DNA of 64,000 bases from Acaryochloris sp. CCMEE 5410. GTDB taxonomy: Bacteria > Cyanobacteriota > Cyanobacteriia > Thermosynechococcales > Thermosynechococcaceae. The notes below the pieces were generated by a model, which was not told the DNA's origin, ran no database searches, and worked only from the letters and a program-made list of their open reading frames with translations. The stretch is taken from positions 2,914,001-2,978,000 of the forward strand of contig NZ_AFEJ02000001.1 in NCBI RefSeq assembly GCF_000238775.2. The letters run 5' to 3'. Below are positions 1 to 8,695 of this stretch, in pieces (the first letter of the stretch is position 1; each line of letters begins with the position of its first letter). Position numbers and translations under genes: made by a program.

Positions 1-643
1 TCATAGGAATGGCGTTCGCAGGTGAAAAAGTGCCGATCCCTTCATGCAGAAATTGGGCATGTACAGGGTCAAAGCTGTTTTCAATCGAAACAGTGTAGCC
101 TAAAGGAACCTCTATCATGTGCCAATCAGTCTTATTCCACTTCGGACTCGTTTTAGGCAGTGTTGCGGGCTGCTTTTGCTGACAGTCTGCAAAGGCTCGG
201 TCGTTACGATCTGGCCAAATCCAAAGCAATCCTTGTTCAACCTGGGTCGGATAGGTAGTTACATGAGATCTAACATTGTGATAAGCGGCTGGCTGATCTA
301 ACTGAGCAGGCAGCATCGGATTCTGGACACACTGTCCCTTCTGATCAAAACACCAACCATGTTGACGGCAGACAAGGGTGCCATCCGCTTGAACCTTGCC
401 TAGGGATAATTGCGTCAGTTTATGGGGACAAACATCATCCATTGCAATCCACTGACCCTGATGTTGCCAGATCACCAGATTTTTACCGAGCAAGGTGATG
501 GGGGTAGGACAGGAGTCATCAAGATAGCTTAAGGGGCTAACCGGATACCACTGCTTTAGCCAATTGAAGGGTTGCCCTTCTGCGGTAGGTTGTAATTCTA
601 AACCCTCTAGATTGTCTGGATTGAGGTCAATGTCTGTAGTCAT
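1..643 (-). CDS. Rieske [2Fe-2S] oxygenase, pheophorbide a oxygenase-like (3' end outside window)
   Basis: Reading leftward from an ATG at 643 gives 214 residues that run off the window edge. A Rieske cluster motif is visible as C72-P-H74 and C92-x2-H95. Near the edge the mononuclear iron motif D192-x2-H195-x4-H200 follows a conserved Asn. This order is that of Rieske non-haem iron oxygenases, and the sequence around the iron site (NSFDPVHAQFLH) is typical of the PaO/Tic55/chlorophyll-oxygenase group common in cyanobacteria. These enzymes take electrons from ferredoxin and oxidise chlorophyll-type or other ring substrates; the substrate here cannot be told from sequence. The C-terminal part is missing only because of the window boundary. 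No neighbour suggests a pathway, although a chlorophyll reductase lies 8 kb away. Confidence 0.87.
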   Translation of the reverse strand, partial: MTTDIDLNPDNLEGLELQPTAEGQPFNWLKQWYPVSPLSYLDDSCPTPITLLGKNLVIWQHQGQWIAMDDVCPHKLTQLSLGKVQADGTLVCRQHGWCFDQKGQCVQNPMLPAQLDQPAAYHNVRSHVTTYPTQVEQGLLWIWPDRNDRAFADCQQKQPATLPKTSPKWNKTDWHMIEVPLGYTVSIENSFDPVHAQFLHEGIGTFSPANAIPM

Positions 644-973
644 AAGGCACCATTGCTCCACTTTTGTTGAGAACGTGCTTGGAAGACTGTGTGGTTCTAT
701 TACATAAGGCAGGCGAAGGCTATATCTGATGGCAGAGTTCTAACCAACCCTTCCTTAGAAAAAATATCACTAATCAGATGTCAGTGACTTTCCCAGCTTT
801 TATGCATTACTCCTTAGACTCCGCCACCTAGCACTGCACCCTGCGAAAAATGCCTGATATGGAAGAATTTTAGCTCTCTATATCAGGCATTTTACTTTCA
901 TCAATTATGCAAGAGATCTTCTGTCCCTGCTCCCTCAAACTAAGCAGTAAATCTAACAACCTTGCTTCAGGCT
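644..973. other. Intergenic region upstream of the Rieske gene
   Basis: This 330-base gap must hold the promoter of the leftward Rieske gene and the terminator of the leftward gene ending at 974. I see the 14-bp-stem hairpin described separately, but no ORF, tRNA or clear promoter boxes. Confidence 0.5.
846..893 (-). terminator. Rho-independent terminator of the unknown gene 974-1450
   Basis: A perfect 14-bp stem pairs 847-860 (AAAATGCCTGATAT) with 880-893, with a 19-base loop. On the minus strand the stem is followed directly by a run of T (the A run ending at 850). It lies about 80 bases past the stop of the leftward gene 974-1450 and so probably ends that transcript. Confidence 0.75.
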
Positions 974-1450
974 TTAATTCATAACTGAGGCAGTTTCATG
1001 GGCTCCAACCGCAAGCACGAGGCAAAGGGCAGCAACCGTTTTTTGCCATTCGAGACGTACATTATCGTCTTCAACACCATCAAACGCTGAAACCAAGCGA
1101 GGAATAGAGCGTTGTAACGCTTTTTCGGGTATGGGGCTATGCAGCTCCACTAGGTGAGTGAGACTTTCCTGATTATTTAGAAATGCCACAACCCACTTGG
1201 TTGCATGATCGGGACTATCAGGCACCCGATCAACCCCTAACTCTTGCTTGAGCCAGTCGTAAAACGGAGGAAGTTGCTTGGCCAAGATTTGTCCAGCCGT
1301 CGGTAAGGTTTCACGGAGCAATCCTGCATTTAGGCTTCCCAATAATTCGGTGACTGCGGGGAGGGCCAGAAAGTCTTCTAGACTGAGTGGGAGAAGGCTT
1401 TCGACAGTTGGAGCATCGAGTTGAAGGTGTTGTTGAAATGTGGCCTGCAT
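974..1450 (-). CDS. Hypothetical protein, divergent from a MarR regulator
   Basis: A 158-residue soluble protein with no signal peptide or membrane segment. It looks largely helical, with Leu-rich amphipathic stretches, a PPFYDWLKQELG segment near residue 61, and a hydrophobic ending (ALCLVLAVGAHE). I do not recognise the family. The ATG at 1450 is supported by an AGGAG sequence 11 bases upstream. That ribosome binding site lies inside the doubled palindrome 1455-1484, so a protein bound there would block initiation directly. The divergent MarR gene next door is the obvious candidate repressor. By analogy with other MarR units, the protein may handle the ligand or stress that MarR senses, but this is inference. 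Confidence 0.75.
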   Translation of the reverse strand: MQATFQQHLQLDAPTVESLLPLSLEDFLALPAVTELLGSLNAGLLRETLPTAGQILAKQLPPFYDWLKQELGVDRVPDSPDHATKWVVAFLNNQESLTHLVELHSPIPEKALQRSIPRLVSAFDGVEDDNVRLEWQKTVAALCLVLAVGAHETASVMN

Positions 1451-1454
1451 TATA

Positions 1455-1484
1455 TTTAGGACTCCTAAGCTTAGGACTCCTAAA
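1455..1484. promoter_or_regulatory. Doubled palindromic operator (candidate MarR site)
   Basis: The 13-base palindrome TTAGGACTCCTAA occurs twice, at 1456-1468 and 1471-1483, 15 bases apart centre to centre. The whole 30-base block is itself a near-perfect palindrome, broken only at the centres of the arms. It sits in the MarR/unknown-gene divergent region, 5 bases from the start of the leftward gene and about 107 bases from the MarR start. MarR dimers bind palindromes of this size, so this is the likely operator, with the two sites on nearly the same helix face. Confidence 0.75.
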
Positions 1485-1590
1485 TATTAACCATGGTCGA
1501 TCATTCTGTCAAAAAAATCTCATCGCCGTTCTCTCACGAGCGTTTTAGAATTTAAGAGTCTGGGATTGCTTCAAGGAGGTGAAGGTATCT

Positions 1591-2214
1591 ATGGCAAAGA
1601 CTTCACAGGATGCAACAGATACACCCCTACGCCAACGGTTGGGCATCGGGCTAGAAAAAATTAGTATGGTGCTCAAAAGTCAGGCGTGGCACGATGCTAA
1701 CCTGCAAGGACTGACACCCACCCAGGGCAAAATCTTGACCCTACTGCGAGATCGCCAACCCGTTGGCATGCGACTATCGGAGGTGGCTGATATTTTGGGA
1801 ATTACCTCTCCCACCGCCAGCGATGCGGTGGCCGTTTTAAGTAAAAAGGGTCTGGTCGATAAGCAACGCTCTAAAGAAGATGCTAGAGCCATCTCGATTA
1901 CTTTATCGGCCCAGGGGATTCAGCAAGCAGAACAAGTGATGGGGTGGTCTGATTTTTTGCTGTCTGCCATTGATGATCTGACTGAATTTGAGCAAGAGAT
2001 TTTTCTCAAAGGGTTAATCAAGATCATCCGAAGTTTGCAAGCAGAAGGATACATCACTGTTTCTCGGATGTGCTTGACCTGTCAGTTTTTTCATCCTAAT
2101 CAGTATCCAGACAGTCAACACCCCCATCACTGTGGCTTTGTCGATGCTCCATTTGGTGATAGAGATTTACGCATTGATTGCCCTGACCAGCTACCAGAAG
2201 ATGTAGGGGTTTGA
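1591..2214 (+). CDS. MarR-family regulator with a Cys/His-rich C-terminal tail
   Basis: A 207-residue MarR-type winged-helix regulator. The DNA-binding core is clear: LTPTQGKILTLL, then the helix-turn-helix LSEVADILGITSPTASDAVAVLSKKGLV, then the wing with KEDARAISITLSAQG. After about residue 150 it adds a tail with C-L-T-C, a later H-H-C, then a Cys near RIDCPDQ. This tail is found in a subgroup of MarR proteins and could bind a metal or form redox-active thiols. I chose ATG 1591 because AAGGAGG (1573-1579) is placed for it; a GTG at 1579 overlaps that sequence. It is divergent from the gene at 974-1450 and probably represses it, and itself, through the operator at 1455-1484. Confidence 0.9.
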   Translation: MAKTSQDATDTPLRQRLGIGLEKISMVLKSQAWHDANLQGLTPTQGKILTLLRDRQPVGMRLSEVADILGITSPTASDAVAVLSKKGLVDKQRSKEDARAISITLSAQGIQQAEQVMGWSDFLLSAIDDLTEFEQEIFLKGLIKIIRSLQAEGYITVSRMCLTCQFFHPNQYPDSQHPHHCGFVDAPFGDRDLRIDCPDQLPEDVGV

Positions 2215-2383
2215 AGGTTTAGGTATCAGCATGGGTATAGGTGGGCCATCAGGGCGGACTATTTTGCGGGCAAGTAGTAAGGGCCTACCATTCGCTCTGC
2301 CTGGGAAAGCGCTTACATGGCCTGGAAAAAATCCCAATACTCTCCTGGTAAAATCAAGACATGACCCTTAATTCGATTAATCA

Positions 2384-2806
2384 ATGTGTGTTGGCTGTTA
2401 TTCCGTGCCACTGATGGCGTTGGTGTTACCTGAGCTTGAAGACGCTTCAGCAACCATCGTCCCTTTGAGAGGGGCGTCTCAAATCGCGCCGGTTCAGTCC
2501 AAATTAAGTACCTCTCAGGTTCGAGCTGAAGTTGCTCAAATCACTCAGGTCCTGCCAGACTCTCCATACGTCAGCCTACTTCGCGAAGAATTTACAGCAA
2601 TGCATCGGCGACTAGAAAGTGTAACCAGTATAGGTGAGGCGAATGTGATTGTGGGGAAAGGGATCCTGCATATTGCTAAGCAGTTGGAAACCAACCCTAA
2701 TCTTGATCGTGCCATCAAGGTTTTAGATCCGCATCCAAGCCCCGAAGTGGACAGAGAAATGGATCCATCTGGACTGCTAACGCAAAGTGCCTGGGGATGG
2801 CTCTAA
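2384..2806 (+). CDS. Hypothetical protein (140 aa)
   Basis: A small soluble protein of 140 residues without recognisable domain. The middle and C-terminal part (SYVSLLREEFTAMHRRL, then GILHIAKQLETNPNLDRAIKVLDPHP) looks helical. No good ribosome binding site precedes the first ATG; a second ATG at 2414 (MALVLPELED) is equally possible and would remove an odd Cys-rich beginning. It stands alone between MarR and the GH15-like gene. Function unknown. Confidence 0.55.
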   Translation: MCVGCYSVPLMALVLPELEDASATIVPLRGASQIAPVQSKLSTSQVRAEVAQITQVLPDSPYVSLLREEFTAMHRRLESVTSIGEANVIVGKGILHIAKQLETNPNLDRAIKVLDPHPSPEVDREMDPSGLLTQSAWGWL

Positions 2807-3024
2807 ATTCTGATCTATTGTTAACCGCTGGTGTAATGATTTATTTCTGTCAGTGGATAGGAACACCCAAAGGTTCTGTTCTGCTGATTGAGCTGCAAAT
2901 CTTGTGGACATAAAAGCCGTATTTTATTTCGGTAAAGTGTAGCGCTTTCTATCCATGGGAATCCTAAAAAAGTCGTTGCCAATTCACCGCTAGAATTAGC
3001 AATTTGTTTTAGGCTGCATCACCC

Positions 3025-6000
3025 ATGGATATGACTTCTTCTCAGTCCGATCGGCTGGATCATTATTACCGACAGCTCAATGCCATGATTTTGTCGCGGC
3101 AGCATCCAGTCAGTGGTCTCTTACCCGCCAGCACGGCGGTCAATATCCATGGAGACTATACCGATGCCTGGGTACGCGACAACGTCTATAGCATTCTGGC
3201 GGTTTGGGGATTGGCCTTAGCGTATCGCCAGGATCAGTCTGATCCATCCCGGACCTTATTGCTAGAGCAAAGCGTTGTCCGACTGATGCGAGGGCTGCTA
3301 CGAGCGATGATGCGGCAAGCCCATAAAGTAGAGACTTTTAAGCATACCCAAGCGCCTCTGGATGCGCTCCATGCTAAGTACGATACCCCCACCGGAGATG
3401 TGGTTGTTGACGATGATGCCTGGGGCCATTTACAAATTGACGCCACCTCTTTGTTTCTATTGATGGTGGCTCAGATGACCGCTTCAGGTCTTTTGATTAT
3501 CTACAGTTTGGATGAAGTCCATTTTGTGCAAAATCTGGTCTACTACATTTCCCGCGCTTATCGAACGCCAGACTATGGGATTTGGGAACGGGGCAACAAA
3601 ATTAATACGGGAACGGCTGAGATTAATGCTAGTTCAGTCGGCATGGCTAAAGCTGCCCTAGAAGCGATGAATGGCCTGAATATTATGGGAGAGCGGGGCG
3701 GTTCGGCTGCAGTCATCCATGTGATGGCAGATGAGATTGCCCGCACTGAAATGAAGTTGGCGGCCCTATTGCCACGGGAATCTAAGTCGAAAGAGGTAGA
3801 TGCTGCGGTTTTAAGTGTGATTGGATTCCCGGCGTTCGCGGTGTGCGATCGCACCCTCGTAGACCGAACCCGCACCAAAATCATCGATAAACTGCAAGGC
3901 CGATATGGCTGTAAACGCTTTTTGCGAGACGGCCACCAAACTATCCTCGAAGACCATACCCGCCTGCACTATGAAACCTGGGAACTGAAGCAGTTTGAAA
4001 ATATTGAAAGTGAATGGCCGCTCTTCTTCACCTATTTATTCCTAGATAGCCTCTTCCGTGGGGATACCGATCAAACCACCTTCTACAGAACTCGACTACA
4101 AGCATTGGGCGTGGAGCAGGATGGCTGGTCACTATTGCCAGAACTATATATTGTCCCGGGAGGCCGAGTAGAAGCCGAAAAAGCGGAGCCCCATAGCCAA
4201 GACCGAGTACCCAATCAAAATATTCCCCTCGTCTGGGCTCAGAGTTTATACCTGTTGGGACAACTGGTAGATGAAGGGTTAATTACGCTAGATGATATTG
4301 ATCCACTGGGACGCCACCATCACACCCAAGCAACCAAGATGGGAACGGAAACTCTGCAGGTGGCCTTACTCGCAGAAGATCAAGCCTTGCAAGCAACCTT
4401 AGCTGCAGCAGGCGTGACCGCAGAAACCCTAGAAGAAATAGCCCCGCTACAGGTTCGACCCGCCCATGATTTGACCAATATTTACCATCAGCTGGGTCAG
4501 AATCCGAAGCTGGGCCTTTCAGGCCGCCCCCATAAGCGGATGCGGACATTAATGACCTCCCATCTCTATCGGGTTGCCGGGGAAACCATGGTCTTTTTGC
4601 CGTCCTTTATCGATAATCGCGAGTTTTACCTCACCCTAGATATTCACTTCCTGATCTCGCAAATTCAAAGTGAGTTGGCTTATATTCAACGCTACTGGAT
4701 CGCAAGTCAACACCCGACTCTGACGCTACTCCTGACCCATCGCATGATCAAAATGGGGCAGGCTCCATTGATTGAATTGCTGCAATCCTTAGCTTCTGGA
4801 GCGTCACCTGTTGCGGGACAGATTCAGGTGGGAGTTTTAAGCGACTTTATCAACCATAGTGCGGTTATTGATATCGTCGGGCTAGAGCAAACGCCGCCCT
4901 CCCAGGATTATGGCGATCAGGCCCTGACTCAGTACCTATCGTTTAGCGCAGAGCAATGTCATCCACTAACGCATCTGCAAGAGCAGACCTTGGAGCTAAA
5001 TCAGCCTATTGATACGTTACTGCACACCCTCAAGCAGTCAGAGAATTTATATGAGCAGGTCGAAGTGCTGCACCTGCTGATTCATCAGCGATCTTTGGAT
5101 GACGATATTGGTTGGGAAGCCGATCAAACCATATCCCTCCGCATTCTCTTGACTGAGGTCTATCTGAATGCAGCCCAAGCAGAACATTGGTCGATTGTGC
5201 GGCGAGCCGCAGGGCTCCTCAATATGGTGGATATTAGTTTGTCCGATGCGGTTACCAACCTGTTGGCCCATCAGAAACAAATCCTGGTCGGACGCTCCTA
5301 CAACGAGCATTCTTTAATCAATATGCCTCTACCTGCCCAGGAGATTGTGGCTCGGATCAATGAATTCTGTCGGGAAGATGAGCGCGATCGCGTCCTTACC
5401 CAAGAGATTTTGATCTATCTCGACCTGTTAACTAAGTCCGAACCGCTGTTAGTCAAAGGCTTACTGACCCTGAGAATTGGCTATCTGATTTTGTTGCTAA
5501 CCAGTGAACTGGCCCGTGAGCAACAGATTACCCAAGATGAAGCCTATGAACGGCTAACCCAACTCAGTCCCTACGATCTCAAATCCCGTTTACGCCAGGT
5601 TCTATCAGCCTACGATCAGGTCCATAAGAGTCTGCATCAGCAGGAGTCATTGCATATTGCCCACTGCACGGGTGAGGTCAATTGGGGCCTGACTCAGCCT
5701 ATCCCGCTAGTGCATGAGTCTGAACCAGAAGACTGGCTGGTGAAGCGTCAGGTGGAAGGGTCGCTTAACCGAGTGCCGAGAGAGTTCTATATCAAAGTTT
5801 GGCGTCTCTTGAAACATACCCACGGTATTGTGATTGGTGAAAAGCTGGATCGCCGGAACCGTCTGGATAGCGAACATCTACTGTCGGAGATGACGGAAGG
5901 GGAAACCAATTTTGCCCTGATGATTGAGCATCTGCTGAATAAGATTCCAGCCCCAGAGTATCGGCAACTCAATGTGGAAGCGCTGCTGGAGCTAGCTCAC

Positions 6001-6237
6001 GTCGTGGAGGCCAATCCCGATCTACAGTTTGCTGACCATGTCGTGTTGGATGTGATTATTGGTCATGCGGTGCGGCTGGCCTGGTGGGATGCTCATCCTG
6101 AACGGGTGGCTGCTTATGACGAGGATAAAGCGAAGGCTTGGCAAGCGTTCTATAAAATGCCGTCTCAGCAAAGTGGTCCCTATGTCTTGATGGCTCTCCG
6201 TTTCTTAGTGGAAGTGAGTCAACCAGTAGCAGTGTAA
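3025..6237 (+). CDS. GH15 / phosphorylase kinase alpha-like protein
   Basis: A 1070-residue protein related to glucoamylase-like (GH15) domains and to the alpha/beta regulatory subunits of eukaryotic phosphorylase kinase. Characteristic stretches are DYTDAWVRDNVYSILAVWGLA near residue 45, DDDAWGHLQIDATSLFLL near 135, YGIWERGNKINTGTAEIN near 185 with a candidate catalytic Glu, and RVPNQNIPLVWAQSLYLL near 395. The N-terminal 450 residues form the alpha/alpha-barrel; the remainder is a long helical region as in the kinase subunits. The length matches the family found in most cyanobacteria. It probably acts on or senses alpha-glucans such as glycogen; whether it hydrolyses them is not known. It is a single-gene unit. 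Confidence 0.85.
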   Translation: MDMTSSQSDRLDHYYRQLNAMILSRQHPVSGLLPASTAVNIHGDYTDAWVRDNVYSILAVWGLALAYRQDQSDPSRTLLLEQSVVRLMRGLLRAMMRQAHKVETFKHTQAPLDALHAKYDTPTGDVVVDDDAWGHLQIDATSLFLLMVAQMTASGLLIIYSLDEVHFVQNLVYYISRAYRTPDYGIWERGNKINTGTAEINASSVGMAKAALEAMNGLNIMGERGGSAAVIHVMADEIARTEMKLAALLPRESKSKEVDAAVLSVIGFPAFAVCDRTLVDRTRTKIIDKLQGRYGCKRFLRDGHQTILEDHTRLHYETWELKQFENIESEWPLFFTYLFLDSLFRGDTDQTTFYRTRLQALGVEQDGWSLLPELYIVPGGRVEAEKAEPHSQDRVPNQNIPLVWAQSLYLLGQLVDEGLITLDDIDPLGRHHHTQATKMGTETLQVALLAEDQALQATLAAAGVTAETLEEIAPLQVRPAHDLTNIYHQLGQNPKLGLSGRPHKRMRTLMTSHLYRVAGETMVFLPSFIDNREFYLTLDIHFLISQIQSELAYIQRYWIASQHPTLTLLLTHRMIKMGQAPLIELLQSLASGASPVAGQIQVGVLSDFINHSAVIDIVGLEQTPPSQDYGDQALTQYLSFSAEQCHPLTHLQEQTLELNQPIDTLLHTLKQSENLYEQVEVLHLLIHQRSLDDDIGWEADQTISLRILLTEVYLNAAQAEHWSIVRRAAGLLNMVDISLSDAVTNLLAHQKQILVGRSYNEHSLINMPLPAQEIVARINEFCREDERDRVLTQEILIYLDLLTKSEPLLVKGLLTLRIGYLILLLTSELAREQQITQDEAYERLTQLSPYDLKSRLRQVLSAYDQVHKSLHQQESLHIAHCTGEVNWGLTQPIPLVHESEPEDWLVKRQVEGSLNRVPREFYIKVWRLLKHTHGIVIGEKLDRRNRLDSEHLLSEMTEGETNFALMIEHLLNKIPAPEYRQLNVEALLELAHVVEANPDLQFADHVVLDVIIGHAVRLAWWDAHPERVAAYDEDKAKAWQAFYKMPSQQSGPYVLMALRFLVEVSQPVAV

Positions 6238-6280
6238 AAGGACTTCCTAGGCGATGCTGGATGGGGCGTTTACTGACGTG

Positions 6281-6991
6281 CTATGAACCTTGACGTTCTG
6301 CAAGAGAAGCAACAAATGCTTGATGTTCGGTCGTGGCTAATCCTTGCTGCACGATTGACAACACCTGAGCCATCTCTCCAGCGAGCAAACCCGAAACGGA
6401 TAACCATAAGCTAGGAAACACCTGAGAACGAATCACACCTGTTTCATCCATTGGCAAAGACAGATATTCCCCTCTTTGCAGGCTAAACCACTCCAGCTTC
6501 TGATCTAAGACCTGCCAGATGATATATTCTTGAACGCCATTTCGTCGGTAGGCTACTTTCTTATCGTAGGAATCATAGGCTGCTGTACTGGCTGCGACTT
6601 CTGCCACTAGCTCTGGAGCGCCTTCTAGATAACCATCCTTACTTATCTGACATTGCCCGCCGACTAAAGTATCGATGAGGAGTACCGCATCGGGTTGAGG
6701 CTCATTATCTAAATCGAGTCGCACAGTGGGATTGTCTCCCATTCTCACACCGGGTGTCATTGCTTTATAGAATCCCAGCCATGTCATCAGGTTGCCATGG
6801 GGTTCAGCATGGGGTTCAAACCGCAGAGGTGAAGGCAAATATACAACTCCTTCGATTAATTCAGCTTTTTTTTGATGAGGCATGGCGTGGTAGCGACGTT
6901 CGAACTCGTCACGGGTGAGGTGATCGCCATTTTCTAGGGGCAAAACCGGTGCTTGATCACTAAGGGATTGGGGCTGAGTTAAAGGTGTCAT
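6281..6991 (-). CDS. Uma2-family putative endonuclease (DUF820)
   Basis: A 236-residue protein with the Uma2 fold of the PD-(D/E)XK nuclease superfamily, a family greatly expanded in cyanobacteria. Visible motifs are the N-terminal KAELIEGVVYLPSP, the catalytic-type EPQPDAVLLID near residue 102, and the following PELVAEVAAST with Glu, then YRRNGVQEYIIWQV. The C-terminal tail of about 40 residues (GEMAQVLSIVQQGL) is also normal. The biological role of these proteins is unsettled; they often spread as orphan genes. It is convergent with the GH15-like gene, 43 bases apart. Confidence 0.85.
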   Translation of the reverse strand: MTPLTQPQSLSDQAPVLPLENGDHLTRDEFERRYHAMPHQKKAELIEGVVYLPSPLRFEPHAEPHGNLMTWLGFYKAMTPGVRMGDNPTVRLDLDNEPQPDAVLLIDTLVGGQCQISKDGYLEGAPELVAEVAASTAAYDSYDKKVAYRRNGVQEYIIWQVLDQKLEWFSLQRGEYLSLPMDETGVIRSQVFPSLWLSVSGLLAGEMAQVLSIVQQGLATTEHQAFVASLAERQGS

Positions 6992-7089
6992 TATCCAGAG
7001 TTCTGAGCCTGGTTTCTATTGTATCGTTACCTATTCTGAGGACCAGGAGCTATCGTTACTGACTTATCTCGCCAATCCATTGTGGTAGG

Positions 7090-7938
7090 TCACTCGGCAT
7101 GACGTAGTTTTTGAAAGCGGCGAATCAAATATGCTGCCAGGATAAAGAAGGGTGCCCAAGCTACGAAAAAGAGAACAAATGTTAGTGAAAAAGAACCCGG
7201 CTGGTTACCTACATATGCTGTGGTCGAGAGATCATCGCCATTGATCAGGATGGCGATAGCGGGTCCAAATCCCTGCAAAGCTCCCCACCAGCTATATCCT
7301 GCTAAGCAGCTCATTCCCACTCGATGGCGTGCCACATCTGCCTCGCGGTGATTTATCGAGGAAGAAGGGGATTGGGCCATGATGATCACAATGAGGATAA
7401 ACGTCCAGATCATCCACAAGGCCCCAGTCCACGGGTTGAGTCGCAACGTGATAATGGCGGTGAGGGATAGCCCGGTGCCAACTAGCAAACGAGGGACGAC
7501 TTCAGCAGCTTGCTGTCTAGACGGTCGACTAAATATCCGGGGTGGGGTCACCTCTCGCACGATGTAAAGAACACAGACCCCGGAAAATATGAACGCCAGA
7601 CGGGCTGGATAAGTGGTGGGCATGCTATACCCTGCATATTTGGTGTGATTTTCTTCCACGAACAAGCTGAGTCGAACGATCTCCAGACCAATACCAGACA
7701 ACGAGACGACGACCATCGACCAGGAGAAAAATCGTCCAGACCGTAGGTGTAATTTACTGCCCTTATGGGCGATGAAAGCCACAATTCCAGAAATAGGAGC
7801 AATTACTGCAGAGATGATGTGGAAGAGCAGGACGATTAAGAATAGAGCATTGGCCAAGGCGCTCCCGTAAATGACTGGTTTGTGCAGTAAAAACGTTGAT
7901 CCCACCTTCTGACTCCACGCTATTTGGGAATGAGGCAT
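7090..7938 (-). CDS. Multi-pass membrane protein, DUF2306-like
   Basis: About 282 residues with seven or eight hydrophobic segments. The segment ISGIVAFIAHKGSKLHLRSGRFF near residue 50 matches the Gly...His-Lys-Gly...His..Gly pattern of DUF2306 membrane proteins, which have no firmly known function. I start at ATG 7938; a TTG three codons further upstream is possible but less likely. Neighbouring genes on the same strand are a methyltransferase (79 bases upstream) and bciA, so it could belong to the same transcript. Confidence 0.7.
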   Translation of the reverse strand: MPHSQIAWSQKVGSTFLLHKPVIYGSALANALFLIVLLFHIISAVIAPISGIVAFIAHKGSKLHLRSGRFFSWSMVVVSLSGIGLEIVRLSLFVEENHTKYAGYSMPTTYPARLAFIFSGVCVLYIVREVTPPRIFSRPSRQQAAEVVPRLLVGTGLSLTAIITLRLNPWTGALWMIWTFILIVIIMAQSPSSSINHREADVARHRVGMSCLAGYSWWGALQGFGPAIAILINGDDLSTTAYVGNQPGSFSLTFVLFFVAWAPFFILAAYLIRRFQKLRHAE

Positions 7939-8016
7939 TCTTGGCAATTTTACTTGCCTATAACCACAGATGCACCCAGTTCAACAGCTTCCAGTGGTCG
8001 ATCTATAAGACCCTAT

Positions 8017-8682
8017 TTAGGCTGTACTCACAGCTGTATATAAGGCCCGAAATCTGCGGACAGGAGGACTCTCATTATCGAGGTAATCCTCAAAGGATTG
8101 GTTACTCAAACCCAACGCTTCAAATGAGGCTAATTCCTTTCGAGTCAGGGGATAAGGCATTCTACCAGGGGGATCTGTTTCTTCACGCCCCCTGGCAATC
8201 ACTAATAGCTGCCCTAGGGGCGCTATCAAGCGGCTGATGTTTGAGATGGCAGCAGCGCGCAACGCCGGGGGAAGAACTTGCAAAGTGTAGGCTTCCAGAA
8301 CAAAGTCAAACCCTGGAGACCAAGTAGCTGAAGGATTGAGCAAGTCTGCAACCTGGTAGGACACGGGTGAATTAGGGAAGCGTTGGTTGCACTGTGCGAT
8401 CGCAGTCGGTGAAACATCAAAGGCCACAACCTCAAACCCTAGCTCGGCCAAAAACTCAGCATCATCCCCATAACCACAACCGATGACCAGGGCCGTTTTA
8501 CCTGCCCCCTTTAATTCCTGGGAAATGCTCCACTCGACTAAGTTAGGATTGGGAGCTAAATCAGCCCAAGGCACTGCAGAATAAACATCTCCAGCTTCTG
8601 CATAGAGGGCCTCAAACCATCCTTTGGCATCTGAACGGGCCAGAAACTCTGACGCTAATTGTTGGGCACGGTGACGAGACAT
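8017..8682 (-). CDS. Class I SAM-dependent methyltransferase, thiopurine methyltransferase-like
   Basis: A 221-residue methyltransferase. SAM-binding motif I is ALVIGCGYGDDAEFLAELGFEVVAFDVS near residue 70, ending in the acidic residue that holds the ribose. Motif II follows at FDFVLEAYTLQVLP. The N-terminal WFEALYAEAG..PWADLAPNP segment is typical of TPMT-like bacterial enzymes, which methylate S, Se, Te or halide acceptors. I chose ATG 8682 because it falls 13 bases after the bciA stop; longer readings would extend 128 bases into bciA. It probably forms an operon with bciA. The substrate is unknown. Confidence 0.85.
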   Translation of the reverse strand: MSRHRAQQLASEFLARSDAKGWFEALYAEAGDVYSAVPWADLAPNPNLVEWSISQELKGAGKTALVIGCGYGDDAEFLAELGFEVVAFDVSPTAIAQCNQRFPNSPVSYQVADLLNPSATWSPGFDFVLEAYTLQVLPPALRAAAISNISRLIAPLGQLLVIARGREETDPPGRMPYPLTRKELASFEALGLSNQSFEDYLDNESPPVRRFRALYTAVSTA

Positions 8683-8695
8683 GATGGGCAGCAAC

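Noticed and set aside
1579-1590. GTG 1579 as MarR start
   Set aside because: It overlaps the AAGGAGG that serves ATG 1591 at a suitable distance.
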